Assembly: GCA_030628905.1 (NCBI GenBank)
Contig: DAOVQB010000188.1
Span: 1-8,979 of the forward strand
Direction: 5' to 3'
DNA from: DAOVQB01 sp023128935
GTDB lineage: Bacteria > Eisenbacteria > RBG-16-71-46 > CAIMUX01 > WJJG01
Length of the DNA stretch: 8,979 nt
Each line of letters opens with the position of its first letter. The stretch's first letter is position 1. Below, piece after piece: positions 1-5,455 of this stretch. The notes below the pieces were generated by a model, which made no database searches, was not told where the DNA came from, and worked only from the letters and a program-made list of their open reading frames with translations. The translations under genes and the position numbers were made by a program.

Positions 1-1
1 A

Positions 2-259
2 GAGAGCGAGCTCGAGATAGCCCAACAACACCTGACCGGTTCCTTCCCGATCAAGCTCGAGACAAACCGTGCGGTCGCGGCGGTCTTGCTGGATGGTATT
101 CGGTCAGGCCGCGGTCTCGATTTCATCGACCGCTATGCCGAGTATGTGCGAGGGGTCACGCCGGCGCAGGTCAACGAAGCTGCGCGCAGCATGCTCTCGA
201 TGCGTGATGTTGTGATCGCGAGCGCGGGCACACGGCTGTCTCAAGGCGTGACGTTGTGA
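2..259 (+). CDS. C-terminal end of an M16-family (insulinase/pitrilysin-like) peptidase, partial at the window edge
   Basis: The frame is open from the window edge to a TGA at 257-259, giving 85 residues. The text includes SELEIAQQHLTGSFPIKLET, then LDGIRSGRGLDFIDRYAEYV and VTPAQVNEAARSML. This pattern (a helix with 'L.G.FP...ET', a short-residue linker, 'Y...V..VT..QV...A...L') is characteristic of the last helical part of M16 zinc peptidase-like C-terminal domains, which in bacteria are often periplasmic or outer-membrane lipoprotein proteases. The HxxEH zinc site lies in the N-terminal half, outside the window, so I cannot tell whether this copy is catalytic or a non-catalytic M16 partner subunit. 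The tail ends in VVIASAGTRLSQGVTL, where family members usually end with a short strand. The family call is based on pattern recognition only. Confidence 0.75.
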   Translation, partial: ESELEIAQQHLTGSFPIKLETNRAVAAVLLDGIRSGRGLDFIDRYAEYVRGVTPAQVNEAARSMLSMRDVVIASAGTRLSQGVTL

Positions 260-275
260 TCGCCAGCCAAGGCAG

Positions 276-298
276 GTCACCTTAATTGGGCAGGTGAC
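276..298 (+). terminator. Hairpin downstream of the M16 gene, possible terminator
   Basis: GTCACCT (276-282) pairs perfectly with AGGTGAC (292-298) around a 9-nt loop, 17 nt after the M16 stop codon. There is no T-run after it, so it would be a weak or factor-dependent terminator, or merely an mRNA 3' structure. It separates the peptidase from the selenoprotein gene that follows. Confidence 0.3.
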
Positions 299-356
299 TT
301 GGATTCCAGCATGCGGTATGCTTTGTTCTAGCAATGTGATCGACAGGAGGCTCGCA

Positions 357-362
357 AGGAGG
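357..362 (+). promoter_or_regulatory. Shine-Dalgarno AGGAGG fixing the start of the selenoprotein gene
   Basis: A perfect AGGAGG lies 5 nt before the ATG at 368. It supports translation beginning at 368, upstream of the in-frame TGA, and argues against the internal ATG at 539 as the true start. The internal ATG has only a GGAG 4 nt upstream. Confidence 0.75.
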
Positions 363-367
363 TTCCA

Positions 368-1447
368 ATGCGTCGTATCACGATCGAACTACTCGCTCTT
401 CCTCTTCTCGCCGGCTCAATGCTGTGTTTGCTGGCCGTATCTACTGCTAAGGCCTCGGCGGACAAGGTCGTTCTGGCCGAGTGCTTCACAGCCACCTGGT
501 GAACGCCCTGCACCTATGCCCGGTGCGGGCTGGAGATCATGGAGGAAGAGTTCGGTCAACAGTTGATCGTTGCCTATCATCACAAATCCGACGTGTTCGA
601 GATTCCCTGGGTTATAGAGCGTATGGAGATGTACGGTCCCGCGTGTATTCCACATGTGCGGATAGATGGGAAATACATCGTGTGGGGTGCTAGTTCCTGT
701 GCCCAGGCGGCGGCGGCATACCGATCGTTGATCAATCAACGCCTGACGGAGACGGGCGGACTCAGTCCAGTGGCCATCGAAGGAGCACACTGGGTTGAGG
801 GGGACACGCTTCGGCTCTTGGCAACCTTCACACTTGAAGAGCCCGAGACGCTGATTGATACCCGTGCATTCCTTCTAGTGCTCGCCAATAATCTGGAATA
901 TGGACTGTTGTTGTATCACCACGTCACCCAGGCGGCCTACGAGGAGGACGTGATTCTGGACCACGTCGGGGCCAATGCCCAGGTGACTGCTGCATTCGCG
1001 ATTGACCCGGAGTGGGGTTTGGTGGAAGAGCTTGAATGCATCGCCATCATACAGCAGATGAGCGACAGCCTGACAGTCTACCAGTCTGCCCGTCTTCCGG
1101 AGACCGAGGCAGGCGGTATTGCCTGCGATCAGCCCCGCGCCAGGCCACGGATTCTTCATATCGCACCCAACCCGCTCTTGTACAGCCAGGGTTGCGGAGA
1201 GGCCAGGATCCAGGTTCGAGTTCCTGTTTGCCAGGTCCATGGGCGGGCCTTGCTGGAGGTTCTTGATCAGAGTGGACGGCGGTTGAGATGCATCCGCGTG
1301 AATCGATCACCGGGGAACCCGGGAACGCACACCGTGACCTGGGATGGGCGTGATCGCAACGGCCGTCCGGCGGAGGCTGGATCCTATTGGCTCCGGTTTT
1401 CGGGGTCCACTGGTGCGCAGGCTAAGCGGCTGGTTCTCATCAGATAG
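368..1447 (+). CDS. Predicted exported selenoprotein: Sec-containing thioredoxin-like (Omp28-like) protein with C-terminal FlgD-type Ig domain
   Basis: With the TGA at 500-502 read as selenocysteine this is a 359-residue protein. Residues 1-31 form a signal peptide (MRR, then a hydrophobic stretch, then AKASA). Residues 33-115 look like a thioredoxin fold: the active site is FTATWUTPC (Sec45, Cys48), where relatives have CxxC, and CIPHV at 93-97 supplies the expected cis-proline (Pro95). Residues about 130-250 form a beta-rich middle domain. Residues about 262-359 match the FlgD Ig-like C-terminal domain (APNP, then LEVLDQSGRRL, TVTWDGRDRNGRPAEAGSYW). The likely role is a thiol or selenol redox enzyme in the cell envelope; its substrate is unknown. 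The gene has its own strong ribosome binding site and is preceded by 108 nt of non-coding DNA. A nonsense mutation or sequencing error is the main alternative, but the frame stays open for 314 codons after the TGA with family-like sequence on both sides. The thioredoxin-like call is confident; the selenocysteine reading is strong but unproven. Confidence 0.8.
503..533 (+). promoter_or_regulatory. Candidate bacterial SECIS element just downstream of the UGA
   Basis: Two mutually exclusive hairpins are visible. Hairpin A has stem GCCCG (518-522) and CGGGC (526-530) with loop GTG (523-525); CC (513-514) and GG (532-533) can extend it across an internal loop. Its loop begins 20 nt after the UGA and starts with G, which fits my recollection of the bacterial SECIS rules (apical loop about 16-37 nt after the UGA, G in the first two loop positions). 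Hairpin B has stem GCCC-[T]-GCACC (505-514) and GGTGCGGGC (522-530) with loop TATGCCC. It is longer and carries a bulged U like the E. coli fdhF element, but its loop is only 12 nt from the UGA. Either is inferred by eye, without energy calculation. Confidence 0.6.
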
Positions 1448-1774
1448 GAGCCAGCGCAATTCGGGGCGATGGGGGCAGTTGAGCCCAGACCTGCCTTGAA
1501 ATCCGTCTCCCGTTCCCTCCAGATCCAGCTGCACCGCATGGACGTTGACAGGGGAGACATGAGACCGTAGCATCTTAGCAGGGTTTGGGGTGCCATCCCT
1601 CTGCACCTGAGGATCTGCGCTCGTATTTCCCTCAGATGCAGGAGGAGGTTGTCCCCGACGCGGGAGTTAGGCTTCTGCCCTCAGGCTGCTCATGTCCTGG
1701 AACTGCATTTACTGAACGTGGAGGCTCTCGGGAATCGAAGTCCCTGTGGAGCATCGGTAGCGGGAAAGTGAGCT
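1448..1774. other. Non-coding stretch, no gene recognised
   Basis: Between the selenoprotein gene and the sigma-factor remnant I recognise no gene. Open frames exist on both strands (for example plus from 1585 and minus down from 1606), but their translations are low-complexity or arginine/proline/serine-rich text with no family resemblance and no ribosome binding site. At the boundary, GCTGG (1429-1433) with CTC (1436-1438) can pair with GAG and CCAGC (1448-1455). This hairpin spans the stop codon and has no T-run. Confidence 0.5.
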
Positions 1775-2304
1775 GTGTGGAGCGATCACGGATTCGAACG
1801 CGGATTCAAATGCCTCTACAGCGAACTCCGGGCGATTGCCGAGCGCCTTATGCGCAACGAGCGCAAGGACCATACTCTGAGTTCCACCTCCCTTGTACAC
1901 GAGGCCTTCCTCCGTCTGAGAGACCGGACGAGTCCGAACGACAAGGCACGCTTTCTCGCTTGGGCCAGCACGGAAATGAGACGAATCCTGATCGACCATG
2001 CGCGCCGCAAGCGCACGCTTCGCCGCGGTGAGGGCCGGCGTCCGGTGACCCTCAACGAAGAGATTGTGGGCATGGCACCACACACACTTGACATCCTCGT
2101 ATTTGATGATGCCTCCAACGACTGTCCAAATGCAGTCAACGCCAGGAAGGTGTTATCGAACTCCGTCTCTTTGGGGGATTGACCGTCAGAGAGACGGCCG
2201 AAGCGCTGGGAGTCTCCGAGCGTACTGTGAAGAGCGACTTTCGCTTTGCCATTGCCTGGTTGCGCCGCGAATTTGGCGCCACGGAGACACCTGCTGCCGA
2301 ATGA
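1775..2304 (+). pseudogene. ECF RNA polymerase sigma factor (TIGR02999-like), frameshifted remnant
   Basis: Frame 2 from 1775 gives a region-2-like sequence (LYSELRAIAERLM, NERKDHTLSSTSLVHEAFLR, then FLAWASTEMRRILIDHARRK). This is the hallmark of the ECF group modelled as TIGR02999, which often sits next to Ser/Thr kinases. Near 2107-2113 the homology jumps to frame 1: LQRLSKCSQRQEGVIELRLF, then GGLTVRETAEALGVSERTVK (region 4, promoter -35 recognition) and a stop at 2302-2304. One missing base after 'gatgatgc' would restore FDDALQRL. The N-terminus is also damaged: before about 1806 the best match lies in frame 0 (ELCGAITDSNAD), behind a TAG at 1758-1760 and without a good start codon. As written, no single frame gives both sigma domains, so I call it a pseudogene. 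Sequencing errors are possible but would have to occur at several non-homopolymer sites. Confidence 0.75.
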
Positions 2305-2509
2305 TCCCAGTCGCCATCAACTCATCACGGAGCTTTTCAATCGAGCTCTCGAGCTCTCGCCTGAAGAGCGCTTGGCGCTCTTCCATCTCGTATGCGAGGG
2401 AGTTCAGCACGCGCACCAGAAGGCTGTGATCCACCGCGACCTGAAGCCTGGGAACATCCTGGTGCAGGAGGTTGATGGTAGGGCCTTTCCCAAGATCATC
2501 GACAGCTAA
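2301..2509 (+). pseudogene. Ser/Thr protein kinase remnant with internal deletion, partner of the sigma factor
   Basis: Frame 2 reads NDPSRHQLITELFNRALEL then SPEERLALF, a typical N-terminal start of ECF-linked Hanks-type kinases. It jumps at about 2381-2386 directly to HLVCEGVQHAHQKAVIHRDL followed by KPGNILVQ, which contains the catalytic loop HRDLKxxN (2432-2455). It ends with KIIDS and a TAA at 2507-2509, exactly where DFG should follow. The N-lobe glycine loop and VAIK lysine, the activation segment, the C-lobe and the usual C-terminal repeats are all absent, so it cannot be an active kinase. The sigma stop overlaps an ATG (ATGA at 2301-2304), the classic coupled arrangement. That ATG is one base out of frame with the kinase text, suggesting another single-base loss right after it. 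Confidence 0.75.
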
Positions 2510-2654
2510 GCTCCGCTTGGAAACGGCTCCGCGCGGCCCCAGCTGGCGCACTCTCCCGCGTTTTCGCTCGAGGATTATTGCCGCATCGGGTCTAGACTGG
2601 TGGGCCTACGCTACCTGGCGGCGATCCTGCTTGGCGAAAGATTGACTCCGATAC

Positions 2655-2692
2655 CCCAGGGGCCCCGCCCCTACCGCCGCGGGACCCCTGGG
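2655..2692. repeat. Inverted repeat CCCAGGGG / CCCCTGGG
   Basis: Arms 2655-2662 and 2685-2692 are perfectly complementary over 8 bp around a 22-nt GC-rich loop. It lies between convergent genes and could act as a bidirectional 3' structure. No T-run flanks it on either strand. Confidence 0.6.
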
Positions 2693-2700
2693 TCTCGACC

Positions 2701-2740
2701 TGCATCGGGATCGGAGTGTGCCGATACCGGCCCCGATGCA
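2701..2740. repeat. Nested inverted repeat, possible 3' stem-loop of the hydrolase gene
   Basis: TGCATCGGG (2701-2709) pairs perfectly with CCCGATGCA (2732-2740). Immediately inside, ATCGG (2710-2714) pairs with CCGAT (2721-2725) around the 6-nt loop AGTGTG. Only 2726-2731 bulges out, so the result is a nearly continuous 14-bp stem. It begins 16 nt past the stop of the minus-strand hydrolase gene, the position expected for a terminator or mRNA-protecting hairpin, but it lacks a U-tract. Confidence 0.6.
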
Positions 2741-2756
2741 TACATCACTCCGACCA

Positions 2757-4157
2757 CTACTCCGAGTGATCCTCGATCCACTCCAGCACTGGTTGCCACA
2801 CCAACTCGGGAGAATTCGAGGCGGTGAAGATGTCAATGTGACCGTACTCGAGCTGCACCTCGGGCGCTCCGATCGAGACATAGAGCTGGGTGATATCATC
2901 ACTTCCCAGATACGAGAGGGTCGCTGCGGTGTACGGTGCGATCCCCCCGGCACCGCCGAGGTCAAACACCGGTACGGTAATGTCACCAAGATGATCGATG
3001 TAGGGGCTGTCCAACATCGCGAGGAGCTCGAAACACTCCAACTCGAAGAGAATCGGCTCATACGCCGCAGTGTTCTCGATGAAGTCTAGCCACTGGTCTA
3101 CTGTGATAAACTGGAAATCAACGGGTAAGCCGCTCTGCAGAATCGGGGCGTGGTAGTGGGCATTGGTGTTGCCGAAGACCAACCCGCCACCGAAGAAAAG
3201 GGCACACTGGAGGTTCGTGAATCCTGGGATGTACGGCGAATCGCCCCCTGGATCGGTCTGCGCCAGAAAGGCTACATCCCGGAAGATGAGCGGATCCTCG
3301 TACTGTCCGGAGTCATAAACGTACTGGTAGTACTCCACCCCTCCTTGCGCCATTTCGATCCAGTCCGGATCGTCTGACCGGACACCGAGATCCGCCGCGA
3401 TGAACCCCTTGACCTGACGGCGTGCATAGGGCCTCTGCGCCTCTTGATTCAGGAGGGCATAGCCGGTAGCCGAACCGCTGCTATAGCCCAGCAGCAGCAT
3501 TTTATCGTGCCCGTTGCCGGTCACCAAGCGGACGATACGCGCAATGCGGAGACCAATGCCGAGATGATCGACCTCCCGCTGGATCCCCCAGTCCGCGAAG
3601 AATAAGAAGTTGGTTTCCTCCGCGGGAACGAGATTCCAGCCTTGGTCGATGCCCCATACGTCGACATCGTTCTGGGCGAGGTACACGGCGATTCCGAAGT
3701 CGCCAGGCAGATGAGGAGAGAACTGCCCGGGGATGAACATCCCCTCGAAGTCCTTGAGGTCCCCGTGGAGCATGAAGAGCGCCTGGTCCGTTCTAATCAG
3801 GTGGTAGGGGCTGTTTTCCCGGACGACGCGGTGAAGGCCGATCTTGTCGTATTGTCCGGGACCCGTGCGGACCGTTAGACTGTAATGTACGATGTCCCCA
3901 GTAATCGGCGTACGTTCAAAGAAAAGGAACGGGATATTTGCTCCGTGGCATTGGGCCACGCCAGCTTGACCCAACTCCTCCTCCGACGCTTCCACCGGCC
4001 AGGCTGCCTCTGTTACCAGAGCCCACGCCAGTGCTTCGGCATCGATGCCGATCTCCTGCTGAGGCTCGGGCGCGGATGGCACCGTCCCGCGCTCTTCCGA
4101 ACATCCGAAAGCAATCAGTGTGATTCCCAACAATGCGAAGATGATACGTTTGTGCAT
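2757..4157 (-). CDS. Putative lipoprotein of the alpha/beta-hydrolase type
   Basis: This 466-residue protein starts at ATG 4155-4157 with AGGAGG (4163-4168) 5 nt upstream. MHKR, then IIFALLGITLIAFGC, gives a lipoprotein signal with Cys19 as the likely lipidated residue, although the lipobox is imperfect (A-F-G-C). Hydrolase-fold marks are: FMLHGD at 128-133, where the oxyanion-hole HG usually sits; DVWGIDQGW at 166-174; the nucleophile elbow LLLGYSSGSATG (Ser226); PVFDLGGAGG with Asp399 as candidate acid; and YGHIDIF with His440 as candidate base. The whole triad is therefore present in order. It suggests an esterase, lipase or peptidase anchored in the envelope, facing outside or into the periplasm. 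The substrate is unknown. It resembles no named enzyme closely enough for a symbol. It is transcribed alone, convergent with the kinase remnant. Confidence 0.8.
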   Translation of the reverse strand: MHKRIIFALLGITLIAFGCSEERGTVPSAPEPQQEIGIDAEALAWALVTEAAWPVEASEEELGQAGVAQCHGANIPFLFFERTPITGDIVHYSLTVRTGPGQYDKIGLHRVVRENSPYHLIRTDQALFMLHGDLKDFEGMFIPGQFSPHLPGDFGIAVYLAQNDVDVWGIDQGWNLVPAEETNFLFFADWGIQREVDHLGIGLRIARIVRLVTGNGHDKMLLLGYSSGSATGYALLNQEAQRPYARRQVKGFIAADLGVRSDDPDWIEMAQGGVEYYQYVYDSGQYEDPLIFRDVAFLAQTDPGGDSPYIPGFTNLQCALFFGGGLVFGNTNAHYHAPILQSGLPVDFQFITVDQWLDFIENTAAYEPILFELECFELLAMLDSPYIDHLGDITVPVFDLGGAGGIAPYTAATLSYLGSDDITQLYVSIGAPEVQLEYGHIDIFTASNSPELVWQPVLEWIEDHSE

Positions 4158-4685
4158 GTCCCCCTCCTAAGATTGTGGGCCTGGGCACGTCTGGGCACGA
4201 AGCCGGTTGGTTCACATTCGCGAAGAACAGACTGGTCGGCGCCTTCCTCCTCGCGCCGCGACATATTCCCTACACATATAAAGGCGCAATTTGGACCTGA
4301 TCGGGGCAGATGAAATTGAGCGTGCAGCAGGGTGCTGGGGCCGGGTCACATGCGCGGTCGCTGTTGGCTAGGAGCTTGACCCCGAAACCCCGATCTCGCG
4401 ATTCACCTATCTGGATTGATGACGTAGGATAGCGTTTCAATCCATGACAATGAAAAGCAGTCAGAAACGGATTCACGAGGCCATGAAGGTTCCTGCATCG
4501 ACGAACGGCTACAGCTCACGCCCTGATGTGAAAGCAGGTCCAAGAGTCAGCGGCCCCGTTGACCCACCGCACAGCACGACACATGTTGTGGGTAATAGAA
4601 AGCTCCCGCCAGAGGGCGGCAGGATGACCGCAAACCTACGCGGCCATCTCACCCCTCTCAACGGAAAGTGGGAGGGCATATGCCC
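4158..4685. other. Intergenic region upstream of the hydrolase, no gene recognised
   Basis: I recognise no gene here. A 96-codon open frame at 4444-4734 (plus) has no ribosome binding site or family resemblance and runs over the antisense of the S8 protease fragment. The stretch should hold the promoter of the minus-strand hydrolase gene: the AT-rich patch at about 4261-4290 (TATATG on the minus strand) is a possible site, but no clean -35/-10 pair stands out. Two small features are the tandem repeat CTGGGCACG (two copies, about 4181-4200) and the 12-bp palindrome GGGCATATGCCC (4674-4685). Confidence 0.4.
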
Positions 4686-4847
4686 CTATCGCATTAGGAT
4701 CACCTCGCACCAGCGGCTGTCGCAGTCCTCGTAGCCGTAGCCACACTGCTCTCTCACGCCCCAGCAGTTCTGCAGGACATCGGGCACGTCATCCACCGTT
4801 TCCGGGTCGCCGTCCGGATCGGCGAACCACTGGAGCGCGGCGATCAT
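4686..4847 (-). pseudogene. Fragment of an S8 (subtilisin-like) serine protease
   Basis: Reading down from 4847 the minus strand gives 53 residues: MIAALQWFADPDGDP, then ETVDDVPDVLQNCWGV, then GYEDCDSRWCEVI, before a TAG at 4686-4688. This matches the central part of bacillopeptidase F-like S8 peptidases, where 'ALQW..DPDG.P...DVPDVVNNSWG' surrounds the oxyanion-hole asparagine (QNCWG here, with Cys in place of the usual Ser). The catalytic Asp, His and Ser regions are missing. There is no ribosome binding site, and a TGA stop lies upstream in frame. It abuts the DUF1998 fragment at about 4845-4850 on the opposite strand, so the break is sharp. It is clearly a gene remnant. Confidence 0.75.
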
Positions 4848-4849
4848 GT

Positions 4850-5455
4850 GGAGAGGGTCTGTTCATCCATCTTCGCACCGAGGTGGTCGATGCGTGGCTC
4901 GCGCGTCCGGCGGTCAAGGTCCGGCTGGATCAACTAGCGGCAGGGCACAAGCATTGGCTCGAAAGCCGCAAGAGCGAGCGCCCCTTTCCCGGCGGCCCCT
5001 ATGTGCTCCTGCACACGCTCTCGCACCTCCTGATCCAGTCGCTCGCCATGCGCTGCGGTTACCCCGCGAGCTCGATCCGCGAGCGGATCTACGCGGACGA
5101 GCAAGCGCGCGATCAGGTGGGTGATCAAGCGGGTGACGAAGCGGGTAACCAAGCGGCTGACCAAGCGGGACGATTCGGGATCCTGCTCTACACGGGCAGC
5201 CCCGACGCCGAGGGAACCCTCGGGGGCCTCGTCCAGGAGGCCCGGCACATCGAGGCTCACCTGGGGCACGCGCTGCGGACCGGTGCCCTGTGTTCGAACG
5301 ATCCGATTTGCGCCCAGCACGCGCCGGGCGAGAGCATGGAGAGCCGCTGGCTCCACGGCGCCACCTGGATTCGAGCCCTCGAGGAGGCCGCTCTGCGCAC
5401 GCCCCATCCGGACCTCGTGCGGCGCTTCGCCGATCGCTTGATCTCCAACGGGTGA
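4850..5455 (+). pseudogene. DUF1998 / DrmB-like protein, C-terminal fragment
   Basis: The frame from 4850 reads GEGLFIHLRTEVVDAW, then GGPYVLLHTLSHLLIQSLAM, RCGYPASSIRERIYAD, then after a repeat LLYTGSPDAEGTLGGLVQEA, ALCSNDPICAQHAPGES and HGA. These are landmarks of the DUF1998 region found at the C-terminus of DrmB (DISARM phage defence) and related helicase-associated proteins. The family sequence begins abruptly at GEG; hundreds of N-terminal residues are missing and no start codon with a ribosome binding site is present (GTG at 4883 is the first usable one). After LHGA the expected 'ACHxCLLxxETSCExxN' ending, with its cysteines, is replaced by unrelated sequence up to a TGA at 5453-5455. 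It is broken at both ends, so I call it a pseudogene. No other DISARM gene is nearby. Its GC content looks higher than that of its surroundings. Confidence 0.7.
5111..5170 (+). repeat. Five 12-bp tandem repeats encoding (D/N)-(Q/E)-(V/A)-(G/A)
   Basis: Units start at 5111, 5123, 5135, 5147 and 5159 and encode DQVG, DQAG, DEAG, NQAA and DQAG in the DUF1998 frame. They sit in the variable loop between RERIYAD and GILLYTGSPDAEG. Units are imperfect (for example gatcaagcgggt, gacgaagcgggt). The repeat keeps the frame, typical of replication-slippage expansion in a surface loop. Confidence 0.85.

Larger units (their letters stand above)
2510..2756. other. Spacer between convergent kinase remnant and hydrolase gene, with inverted repeats
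   Basis: No convincing gene. The plus frame after the kinase stop contains LEDYCRIGSRLVGLRYLAAI and LLGERLTP. These look protein-like but I cannot assign them, and they have no start signal. The second half carries the two GC-rich inverted repeats listed separately. Confidence 0.4.

Noticed and set aside
539..1447. The shorter gene model starting at ATG 539
   Set aside because: It omits the signal peptide and the first half of the active site, both in the same frame behind a perfect AGGAGG at 357-362. I prefer the 368 start with the UGA recoded.
1786..1800. GGATTCGAAC resembling a tRNA T-arm
   Set aside because: No acceptor stem, anticodon arm or CCA-compatible ending can be built around it, and it lies in the sigma factor remnant.
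1585..2031. A 148-codon plus-strand open frame
   Set aside because: Its second half is an out-of-frame reading of the sigma factor remnant; the first half has no ribosome binding site or family resemblance.
4674..4685. GGGCATATGCCC palindrome as a regulatory operator
   Set aside because: It is a single 12-bp copy at the end of a gene fragment with no promoter next to it; a chance occurrence is reasonable.
4444..4734. A 96-codon plus-strand open frame
   Set aside because: No ribosome binding site, no recognisable family, and its end is antisense to the S8 protease fragment.
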